A stretch of DNA of 47,289 bases from an uncultured Bacteroidales bacterium (GTDB lineage: Bacteria > Bacteroidota > Bacteroidia > Bacteroidales > FEN-979). This document shows positions 26,452 through 33,342 of the stretch, piece after piece. A model generated the notes under the pieces. It saw nothing but the letters and a program-made list of their open reading frames with translations, made no database searches and was not told where the DNA came from. The stretch covers positions 1 through 47,289 of the forward strand of contig CAIYUC010000100.1 in the NCBI GenBank assembly GCA_903929315.1, written 5' to 3'. Made by a program: the position numbers and the translations under genes. How positions within the stretch are numbered: position 1 is the first letter of the stretch; each line of letters begins with the position of its first letter.

Positions 26452-28083
26452 ATGAAAACCTATTTCATTACGGCGGTTTTCCTGTTTTTTATATTGATCA
26501 GCTATAATGGAACACTGCATGGCCAGGATTGGAAAACTTCATGGGGTCAGCTGGCATCTTGCCATTCCGAAAGCGCCATGGAAATGCTCTGTTGCGATAG
26601 TCACAACAATACTTACGGTGGTATGGGGTACACCGATTCAATCTATTTCCCGGATACTTCATTCATACATTCCAGTTATATGAATTATGTGATTGCCAAG
26701 TATGACCGATTAGGAAAATTCATAAAAGCCATTGATATTTATTCCATTCCCGGCGGATCCGTTGGATATATGCATTGCAGGTCAGATGATGACGGGAATA
26801 TTTATATCTGCGGTGAATTCTCCATTTGCGTTATCCTACAGGATACTGTGATCTATACCGAACCAGATGAGGTTTTTCCTGAAACACCTGATGTTTTCCT
26901 AGCCAAACTTGGGCCTGATTATAAGATAAAATGGATAAAAACAATCAACAGCAACTTGCAGGATGATGATTGGGGGTTCTGTCTTTCAGGTGATGGTCAT
27001 TTGTATATTGCCTGCGAACATTATGGTTCAGGAAATACAACAAAGATTCTTCATATTCTCGGCCAGGATACTATACCCTATCAGAAAGACCTTAATACAG
27101 TAACAAAAACCGATCTTAACGGCACCATAGAATGGGTTCGTCAGATCACTGCAAAAGGTAACTACGGTATGTCAGGTCATTATATGCAAATCGGACTCGA
27201 CAACAATATTTATTATAATGGTGATGCCAGCGATGATATTTATGTTAACGGTGATACGATCCCCTTTAATCCTGAGCATTTATATAATTATGCCGGTGTT
27301 ATGATTTCATTCACACCTGAAGGAAACCTTCATTCCGGAAAGTTCGAAGATTTGGTTTGGGATGATTTCAAAGTAAATGAATACGGTCAATTTTACTTTA
27401 AAGCAAATCTGTACGACACCATGTTTATCGGGAAGGATACGGTGGTGAGGAGTGGAGATACAATAGTGGAGGTTGTTGGAAAAGCAGATAGCGCCTTTCA
27501 ACCACTGTGGTATCATGCAATAAAAAAATACCCTTATCATGGATTTGAATCCTGTGCTATGGATATAAAGGACGATAGCCTGGTCTTTGCACTGCCTGCT
27601 GATCGTCAGATGGTGTTCATGGACAGTATTTACGATGTCGGATTATACAATAAAACATTCATCGTTCAACTGGATCCATCAGGGAATCTCATCCATCAGC
27701 AGTTTTTCAGTTCTGAATATGACCTGATTCCGTATGGTCTTGTCCTTGATCATTGTTCAAACATCATAATTTCAGGACAATTCAGGGGAACTGTCGTTTT
27801 TGGCAGAGATACACTGGTATCATATTCTTCTCTTGTGAATGATGCCTTTGTCGGGGCAATTAAAAGGGTATTCAACTCGATTGATATTGGTCCGGATACC
27901 ACTGTCTGTAATTCCATTATACTGCATGGTCCGCCCGGTTTCGCGTATTATAGCTGGAACGACGGGCTTTCCAATAAACCGGATTTTCTGGTTACTCAAA
28001 CGGGGAATTATCATCTCGCTGTATCGACTGAAGATCATTGCTGGCTGGATGATACGATCCATGTGACGGTTTTAATGGATTAG
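26452..28083 (+). CDS. Secreted SBBP-like propeller protein, truncated by an amber codon
   Basis: 543 residues. A signal peptide (1-24, GTLHGQ) is followed by propeller-like repeats (IAKYDRLGKFI, FLAKLGPDYKIKWIKTI, TVTKTDLNGTIEWVRQI) of the SBBP/T9SS exoprotein type. Then come Ig-like or PKD-like strands (IDIGPDTTVCNSIILHGPPG; LAVSTEDHCWLDDTIHVTV). The frame ends at TAG 28081-28083. The same frame continues without a gap into another Ig-like repeat and a T9SS sorting domain (28084-28566). The parent protein was therefore about 704 residues. As it stands the product would lack its T9SS signal and remain in the periplasm. The stop is a single codon with no frameshift, so a sequencing error or recent mutation is possible. 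Confidence 0.8.
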   Translation: MKTYFITAVFLFFILISYNGTLHGQDWKTSWGQLASCHSESAMEMLCCDSHNNTYGGMGYTDSIYFPDTSFIHSSYMNYVIAKYDRLGKFIKAIDIYSIPGGSVGYMHCRSDDDGNIYICGEFSICVILQDTVIYTEPDEVFPETPDVFLAKLGPDYKIKWIKTINSNLQDDDWGFCLSGDGHLYIACEHYGSGNTTKILHILGQDTIPYQKDLNTVTKTDLNGTIEWVRQITAKGNYGMSGHYMQIGLDNNIYYNGDASDDIYVNGDTIPFNPEHLYNYAGVMISFTPEGNLHSGKFEDLVWDDFKVNEYGQFYFKANLYDTMFIGKDTVVRSGDTIVEVVGKADSAFQPLWYHAIKKYPYHGFESCAMDIKDDSLVFALPADRQMVFMDSIYDVGLYNKTFIVQLDPSGNLIHQQFFSSEYDLIPYGLVLDHCSNIIISGQFRGTVVFGRDTLVSYSSLVNDAFVGAIKRVFNSIDIGPDTTVCNSIILHGPPGFAYYSWNDGLSNKPDFLVTQTGNYHLAVSTEDHCWLDDTIHVTVLMD

Positions 28084-28566
28084 CCGATAGATCTCGGAAA
28101 AGATACGACCATCTTCAGGGATGATTCGATGGTTCTTTCCTTACCATCAAAATATTCCTCCTATGAATGGTCAACAGGCGACACCACCGCAAGTGTCAAA
28201 CTTTATGGATCAATCCTTGGCCTCGGGGTCCATCTGATCCGGGTCAGGGTTGGCGAAGAGTTTTGCAGTGAATCGGATTCCATTACGGTTACTGTGGTTA
28301 GGGCTCCCGGTATTCAGGAAGAGGAGGATGCAATGTTACGTGTTTTTCCTGTACCCGCTACCGCGTCGATCAGGATTGAGATTCCTTTCAATAATTGCGA
28401 GATCACAATCCTGGATGCACAGGGAACTGAAATTTATACCCAGTATTATAACAAACATGTACCTGCCGGTTTGAGCTTCGATCTTTCAGGATTTAAGAAT
28501 GGGATCTATTTTATAAGGATAAACACCGGTGATCGGATCCTGATGCGAAAATTTGTAAAGATCTGA
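28084..28566 (+). pseudogene. Detached C-terminal part with T9SS sorting domain
   Basis: In frame with the preceding gene after the TAG. It begins PIDLGKDTTIFRDDSMVL, which repeats the DIGPDTTVCNSIIL module just upstream. It ends with the sorting domain MLRVFPVPATASIRIEI, then FDLSGFKNGIYFIRINTG and RILMRKFVKI. An internal ATG at 28129 could start a 145-residue product, but that would have no signal peptide and no cargo. It is therefore the severed tail of the 26452 gene. Confidence 0.8.
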
Positions 28567-28583
28567 TGCACCCGGATACCTGC

Positions 28584-28673
28584 TCAGATTTTATGAAAAA
28601 AAGTATGCACCTCTGATGGGGTTTTCTCTCTTAAAAAAGTTTCGAAACCTGCATTCTTTAACTTTTCGATCAT
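28584..28673 (-). other. Possible 29-residue ORF or gene remnant downstream of the cupin
   Basis: Minus-strand ATG at 28671-28673 to TGA at 28584-28586: MIEKLKNAGFETFLREK, then TPSEVHTFFHKI. Composition is convincingly protein-like. The same frame stays open upstream (SNPIPSVP) for 13 codons until a stop, where it meets the cupin stop in the same frame. No family is recognised. It may be the end of a deleted gene. Confidence 0.35.
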
Positions 28674-28721
28674 AGGGACAGACGGGATCGGATTACTATT
28701 TAATAAAAGATCTTAATATGA

Positions 28722-29051
28722 CTATCCTCGTATCATCGTCAATACCATTTTAAATTTACCGACGGCATTCACCGCATGGGTGATATTTGCAGGCATGATA
28801 ATGGTATCGCCTGCCATCAACTGATAAGGTACTTTATCAATTACGATTTCGGCGTTACCCTCAATAACCTGTGCCATTGCATCATAAGGAGCGGAATGTT
28901 CACTGAGTCGCTGACCCTCGTCAAAAGCAAACAGCGTAACATTTCCCACCGGACGGTCAATTACTTTTTTACTGACAATTCCCTCGGCAGAATATTCTAC
29001 TTTTTCATTAAACCTGAATACATTAGCAGGTCCAAAAATACTTTTTTCCAT
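28722..29051 (-). CDS. Cytoplasmic single-domain cupin
   Basis: 109 residues from MEKSIFGPANVFRF. It is a small cupin barrel with motif 1 around GQRLSEHSAPYDAMAQVIEG (His52, Gln61) and motif 2 around IIMPANITHAVNAV (His92). Cupins of this type frequently accompany Rrf2 regulators and ferredoxins near nitrosative/redox stress genes in anaerobes. Ligand unknown. A longer frame to 29162 only reads through the repeat-rich leader, so the ATG at 29049-29051 is chosen. It follows the ferredoxin gene on the same strand after a 253-bp gap, so it has a separate or read-through transcript. Confidence 0.8.
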   Translation of the reverse strand: MEKSIFGPANVFRFNEKVEYSAEGIVSKKVIDRPVGNVTLFAFDEGQRLSEHSAPYDAMAQVIEGNAEIVIDKVPYQLMAGDTIIMPANITHAVNAVGKFKMVLTMIRG

Positions 29052-29090
29052 AGTTTTAGTTTTTAAATTTTTATAATCAATTGGTATGAA

Positions 29091-29190
29091 CCCCAGGGCA
29101 AGCCCTGGACCCGAATTCCGGGGCAAGCCCGGGGAATTTACCACGCACGTCATCCCCTGCACCCCTTCTCCTTAAGGAGAAGGGGACGGG
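29091..29190. repeat. Cluster of three GC-rich hairpins
   Basis: Three hairpins lie in a row: CCAGGGC/GCCCTGG (29093-29108), AATTCC...GGAATT around a GGGGCAAGCCC core (about 29113-29139), and TTCTCC-TTAA-GGAGAA (about 29165-29180). The last is in a CCCC...GGGG context. It occupies the upstream region of the cupin gene. These short sequence types recur in many Bacteroidota genomes. Confidence 0.6.
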
Positions 29191-29304
29191 GGTTGAGGTG
29201 ATAAAATTAAAATCTCCCGCATCACCAGGGTTCTTTCATGATATGCATAATAGCCATTACCGGATGAAACCCAAAAATGCATCGGTCGATCCGTATAGTC
29301 TTTC

Positions 29305-30219
29305 CTAAATCTCTTCTTCTTCTATTATCTCTCCTTGCAGACCAACTACAACCACCTGGATTGGCATGACTCTTCCTGAGTTATCCCTGGCAATTTTTGC
29401 CATTTGCACTAATCCTCCACAGCAAGGAACCTCCATGATGATTACCTTAAGCGAGTTGATCCTGGCTTCGGTCATCATAGTTGTTAGCTTCTGAATGTAA
29501 GATTCTTTGTTGGTATCAAGCTTCGGGCAGGCTATTGCCAGGGAATTACCTTTTAAAAAATGTGCATGGAAATTGGCCATTGCAAAAGCAACGCAATCGG
29601 CCGTCAGAATGACATCCTTTCCCTGGAAATACGAAGCCATCGGATTCAGCAGATGTAACTGCACCGGCCACTGCTTAAGTTCGGAGGGAGCATTTATTGG
29701 GTTCATTTCTTCAACGGTTGATACAGCTTCTGCCACTGCTATACTATCGTTCCTGAAATCACGGCTCATTGAACCGGGACAACCAGATGAACTGATTTGT
29801 TCCATTTTTACTTCTTTATTCATGGTATTTCCTTGTTCAAATACCTTGGTTGATGACTGCGTTTCTTCCTGATTCAATTTAATTTTATTTTCTTTTATAT
29901 AATCAATCGCCTCTCGTAAATATAAATGTTCGTTATGATCCCTGAGGTGTTCAAGATGGGCAAGAATCGTGTTGGTTCCTTTTTGTGTAATGATTTCCAT
30001 CACTTTTCTTTCGTTATAAGGTTCAGCGTCTCTCTCCTCAATCGAGATGGCACCCTCGGGGCAGTAGCCAATACAGGCACCCAATCCATCGCAGAAAAGA
30101 TCACTTATTAACCGGGCTTTCCCATCAATCACCTGCAAAGCCCCTTCGTGGCATTCAGGAATGCATAATCCGCACCCGTTGCATTTTTCTTCGTCAATAC
30201 TGATAATCTTTCTCTTCAT
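29305..30219 (-). CDS. 4Fe-4S ferredoxin-domain protein with Cys-rich C-terminal domain
   Basis: 304 residues. The N-terminal ferredoxin domain has Cys13, Cys16, Cys19 and Cys23 (CNGCGLCIPEC) and a second set, Cys43, Cys49 and Cys53 (CDGLGACIGYCP). Leu46 stands where a fourth cysteine is usual, so the second cluster may be incomplete or unusual. After a linker (about 80-150), a C-terminal domain carries CPGS, ADCVAFAMANFHAHFL, ACPKLD and VPCCGGL. It is a redox protein; the partner is not in the window. It lies 51 bp behind the Rrf2 regulator, so both are likely one operon under its control. Confidence 0.85.
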   Translation of the reverse strand: MKRKIISIDEEKCNGCGLCIPECHEGALQVIDGKARLISDLFCDGLGACIGYCPEGAISIEERDAEPYNERKVMEIITQKGTNTILAHLEHLRDHNEHLYLREAIDYIKENKIKLNQEETQSSTKVFEQGNTMNKEVKMEQISSSGCPGSMSRDFRNDSIAVAEAVSTVEEMNPINAPSELKQWPVQLHLLNPMASYFQGKDVILTADCVAFAMANFHAHFLKGNSLAIACPKLDTNKESYIQKLTTMMTEARINSLKVIIMEVPCCGGLVQMAKIARDNSGRVMPIQVVVVGLQGEIIEEEEI

Positions 30220-30270
30220 GATTCCATGTTATTATATAGGGTAATTGTAGATTCACCCCTTTATTAAAAA

Positions 30271-30669
30271 TTATAAGTAATCCTGTAAAGTTTGTTTATC
30301 CAGAAATCGTTTGAATTCCAATGCCATTTTATTAATGACATTTAACATCAGACATCTGTCGAAGTGGCATACTTCATTCTCAAAAGGACAATCGGTTATT
30401 TCCATCGGCCCTTCGATGGATTCATAAATAGTAAGCAAGGAAATTTTTTCAGCATGCTTCTTGAGCATAAACCCACCAGCAGGTCCGCGGACAGATTTCA
30501 ATAAGTCACTCTTCACCAATCGCTGTAATACTTTTGATATATGGTTTTTTGAAGAACCGGTATTTTCAGCGATTTTTACAGCATTGATCCCGGTCTCATT
30601 GCGGGCGATAAGAACCATGCTATGAATTCCGATCGAAGCCGCTTCTGACATGGCAAAAATCTTTGACAT
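30271..30669 (-). CDS. Rrf2-family transcriptional regulator with three cysteines
   Basis: 132 residues with the Rrf2 winged helix (AVKIAENTGSSKNHISKVLQRLVKSDLLKSVRGPAGGF). Cys94, Cys101 and Cys106 (DCPFENEVCHFDRC) fit an iron-sulphur sensing site. The spacing (6 and 4 residues between) differs from the even spacing of IscR/NsrR, though the total span is the same. It probably senses NO, O2 or Fe-S status and controls the ferredoxin and perhaps the cupin. A palindrome over its own promoter supports autoregulation. Confidence 0.87.
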   Translation of the reverse strand: MSKIFAMSEAASIGIHSMVLIARNETGINAVKIAENTGSSKNHISKVLQRLVKSDLLKSVRGPAGGFMLKKHAEKISLLTIYESIEGPMEITDCPFENEVCHFDRCLMLNVINKMALEFKRFLDKQTLQDYL

Positions 30670-30683
30670 AAATCTTATTTAGG

Positions 30684-30703
30684 TATTTGAATACGCAAAT
30701 ATA
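30684..30703 (-). promoter_or_regulatory. rrf2 promoter and palindromic operator
   Basis: TATTTG-AATACG-CAAATA (30684-30701) is a perfect 6-6-6 inverted repeat, 15 bp upstream of the regulator's start codon. On the minus strand it overlaps TATATTTG (30696-30703), a -7 element. A TTTG (30721-30724, minus) could be the -33 element, although its spacing (17 bp) is short. Confidence 0.55.
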
Positions 30704-30745
30704 TAAATATTTTTAATATCCAAATAAAAATTAAAAAAAAATTTT

Positions 30746-30753
30746 TACTTTTG
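30746..30753 (+). promoter_or_regulatory. Candidate -7 element for the SpoU methyltransferase gene
   Basis: TACTTTTG fits TAnnTTTG. It is about 130 bp upstream of the ATG, leaving a long leader containing GGCAATAGGCAGTAGGCAAT and TCACGTGTCACGCGTTACAC low-complexity repeats. Confidence 0.35.
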
Positions 30754-30886
30754 AAGCTATTCATGAAATTGTTATTACGGACCAGATTTAAGGCAACAGG
30801 CAATAGGCAGTAGGCAATTGGTCACGTGTCACGCGTTACACGTCACGATTAAAGCGCGGGTGAGTTGAGTAAAGAGAGAGGATGAT

Positions 30887-31693
30887 ATGGGAAAGATTAT
30901 TTCAAGTTTGCAAAATCCTGTTATAAAGAATGTTTTACTGCTCCAGGAAAAACCCCGTGAAAGGAAGCAACAAAATCTCATTGTAATCGAAGGCCTTCGT
31001 GAAATCCGGCTTGCATTGATCTCCGGATTTAACATCACTACAATGCTTTATTGCAGGAATTTTATAGACGACGATGATCTACGTATATTATTTTCTCAAT
31101 CGGTATCTTCATTTGATTCGTCAGAAGTTACCCCGGAAGTTTACAACAGGATGGCGTACCGTAAGGATAATGGAGGGGCAATAGCTCTTGCCGAACCGAA
31201 AAGGTTGCTTTTTCGCGATCTTAAATTAAGTTCTTGTCCTTTAATTCTGGTATTGGAATCGGTCGAGAAACCCGGGAACCTTGGTGCGGTGCTCCGCACC
31301 GCTGATGCTGCCAACCTGGATGCCGTTATCATCTGTGATCCTCAAACCGATATTTATAATCCCAATGCTATCCGTTCAAGCCTTGGAACCATTTTCACCA
31401 TGCCTGTTGTCACAAGCACTACCGAGCATACTATCAGCTGGCTCAGATCGAACAAAATAAAAATGTTCGGCACTGCACTCACTGCTATACGATTTTATCA
31501 TGAGATGCAATTCCGATTACCGGCGGCAATCATTATGGGGTCAGAAGCATCCGGCCTCAGTCAAAAATGGCTTGATGAAGCTGATTACCTGATCCGGATC
31601 CCCATGCTGGGAAAAATAGATTCAATGAATGTTTCTGCCTCCGGAGCTATTGTAATTTTTGAAGCTTTGAGACAAAGGAACTTCACCAAATAA
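30887..31693 (+). CDS. SpoU/TrmH-family RNA methyltransferase
   Basis: 268 residues. An N-terminal substrate-binding domain (KNVLLLQEKPRERKQQNLIV, L30e-like) is followed by the knotted SPOUT domain. It has all three motifs: VEKPGNLGAVLRTADA, IIMGSEASGLS and IPMLGKIDSMNVSASGA. It methylates a ribose 2'-O in rRNA or tRNA (TrmH/RlmB group); the exact base is not deducible. The ATG follows a GGAGAGG-like ribosome-binding site. No operon partner. Confidence 0.9.
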   Translation: MGKIISSLQNPVIKNVLLLQEKPRERKQQNLIVIEGLREIRLALISGFNITTMLYCRNFIDDDDLRILFSQSVSSFDSSEVTPEVYNRMAYRKDNGGAIALAEPKRLLFRDLKLSSCPLILVLESVEKPGNLGAVLRTADAANLDAVIICDPQTDIYNPNAIRSSLGTIFTMPVVTSTTEHTISWLRSNKIKMFGTALTAIRFYHEMQFRLPAAIIMGSEASGLSQKWLDEADYLIRIPMLGKIDSMNVSASGAIVIFEALRQRNFTK

Positions 31694-31757
31694 GTCGATA
31701 ACCGATTCATTATCTCTGCAAAGACAATTATTCAGAAAATAAGAAAGAACCAGGAGT

Positions 31758-31786
31758 AAAAAAAAGGCTGAATGTTTAATTCAGCC
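31758..31786 (-). terminator. Terminator for the small secreted protein gene
   Basis: GGCTGAAT (31766-31773), a 5-base loop and ATTCAGCC (31779-31786) form a perfect stem. The A tract 31758-31765 becomes a U tract on the minus strand, so it ends minus-strand transcription coming from 32360. Confidence 0.75.
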
Positions 31787-31952
31787 CCCTCTGACCTCAA
31801 TCAGAAACAAAAGAATAAAAATGAAACGCTATATTTTTATAAAAGTTTAGGTAAACTTTTCCACTACCAGGTAAACAATTAAGTTTTCCTGGTCTATAAA
31901 ATTAATATTGTGATTCTTAAGAAGTATTTTTTTCGTTGAGTAGAAAATCCGG

Positions 31953-32360
31953 TTACAAATTTTCATTCGCCACTACACCGGGTCCTCCTTCATCGTCTGT
32001 CCATACGGAAACTATCACTTCATCAGTACATTGTACAACGGTACCCCAATTCCGGTCGTCTATCGGGACTGAAATCTGGTCATTGCCCAAAAGGATGTAT
32101 GGACCCAGATAATCCTGCATATCAAGACTATAAAACCAAATGGTGACCGGGGCTTTTGATGGCCCTGCTACCTGGATCACAACGATCATATCCCTTTTCT
32201 CTTTCATGCCAGAATTGGGGGCATTACCATTATGATGCTTTTCCTGAAAATTTGCCTCGTTGCGAACCAGTATGTTATAGGACGGTATTGGTTTTGATGC
32301 TTGTAAATGAACTCCTGCCCCTAAGGCAAGGATCATTAAGAAAGTAATTAGTTTTTTCAT
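31953..32360 (-). CDS. Small secreted protein of unknown function
   Basis: 135 residues from MKKLITFLMILALGAGV. A signal peptide (1-22, HLQAS) is followed by a mature domain with beta strands (DMIVVIQVAGPSKAPVTIWFYSLDMQDYLGPYILLGNDQ...), ending VANENL. The mature part has a single cysteine. No family is recognised and no neighbour suggests a role. The frame can be read from 32387; the signal peptide decides the start. Confidence 0.6.
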   Translation of the reverse strand: MKKLITFLMILALGAGVHLQASKPIPSYNILVRNEANFQEKHHNGNAPNSGMKEKRDMIVVIQVAGPSKAPVTIWFYSLDMQDYLGPYILLGNDQISVPIDDRNWGTVVQCTDEVIVSVWTDDEGGPGVVANENL

Positions 32361-32709
32361 GATGAGGTCGGTTTTTTTGCGTTTCATTCATAAATTAAAA
32401 TCAGTTTTTGCGTTTCACTAATCAATTAATATAAGAATGTATGTAAATGTATCCACAATATAGAAACAAGTCAATTGCGGTTTTTATATTTTTTTTATTA
32501 CCGAAAACCGGAATCAATTCGGGACAACTTTTTACTTTTTTGTTAATAATCAGATAGTTAAAAAAAATAGTGGCGTGCAAATTGCACGCCACAAAAAAAA
32601 ATTTTTTGCCGGATTTCTCACAAGAAAGGATGTTATGTAAGGAAAAACCAATGTTAGGTAAGGAAAAGAAAATATCATAAACAGACAAAACGGGGATAAC
32701 AACTCGTAC
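32361..32709. other. Intergenic region
   Basis: Separates the small secreted protein from the end of the LuxR-type regulator gene. It contains the hairpin at 32570-32592 but no believable coding sequence; the frame at 32422-32688 reads through that hairpin. Confidence 0.7.
32560..32592 (-). terminator. Terminator for the two-component operon
   Basis: GTGGCGTGCAA (32570-32580) and TTGCACGCCAC (32582-32592) form a perfect 11-bp stem. The A tract 32560-32567 gives a U tract on the minus strand. It lies about 120 bp after the regulator stop codon. Confidence 0.8.
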
Positions 32710-33342
32710 TTATATAATTCCCTGTTCCAGAAGAATTTTTGTTAATTCAGCATTATTTCTGGCATTAAATGCCTCCCTGATATGTTTGATGGTTTTTTCA
32801 ATATTTGATACGCTGGTACCCTTATTATCAGCAATTTTTTTCTGGGTAGTTCCATTGGAAAGCATGATGGCAATTTCCAGTTGATTAGGTGTCAGAAAAT
32901 GTCTGGCACTTGCCATTTCCTGGCTTAATTTTTTATTCAGGTAATCCTGTTCCATTACTCCAGCAAAAACGGTCATTCCCATGGCGACTTTTTCAAGTGT
33001 CAATTTAATCTCAATTTTTTCAGCGGTTTTTAAAAGATAGGCTTTTACACCGGCGTCAAACATCTTTCGTTGCCAGACGGAGGATTCTTCAGAAGTAAAC
33101 ATTACAATGGGTTTATCTGGAAATTTTTCCTTCAACTTTTTCATGTTTTCCAACGGAGGGCTTGACTGGAGCCAGAGGTCGAGCATGATGATGTCAAAAA
33201 CTTCAGGATCGGCTGTTTGAACCGCTTCATCTGCAGAGGAAGCGCTTCCGTAAATTTCGATCTCATCACGGGAAGGGCGGAATAGATTCCGTAAACCTGT
33301 TACAATGATAGGATGATCTTCTATTACAAAAAGCCGGATCAC
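32710..33342 (-). CDS. LuxR/NarL-type response regulator
   Basis: 210 residues. The receiver has Glu8/Asp9, phospho-acceptor Asp55 (IIMLDLWLQ) and the conserved Lys near 106 (YLLKTAE). The LuxR-like helix-turn-helix is at about 145-205 (LTPNQLEIAIMLSNGTTQKKIADNKG, then VSNIEKTIKHIREAF). It regulates transcription of unknown targets. Its ATG overlaps the kinase stop by 4 bases (33339-33342), so it is the cognate partner of that kinase and is translationally coupled to it. Confidence 0.92.
   Translation of the reverse strand: MIRLFVIEDHPIIVTGLRNLFRPSRDEIEIYGSASSADEAVQTADPEVFDIIMLDLWLQSSPPLENMKKLKEKFPDKPIVMFTSEESSVWQRKMFDAGVKAYLLKTAEKIEIKLTLEKVAMGMTVFAGVMEQDYLNKKLSQEMASARHFLTPNQLEIAIMLSNGTTQKKIADNKGTSVSNIEKTIKHIREAFNARNNAELTKILLEQGII

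Noticed and set aside
32422-32688. 88-residue minus-strand frame
   Set aside because: Runs through the terminator hairpin at 32570-32592 and has low-complexity composition.
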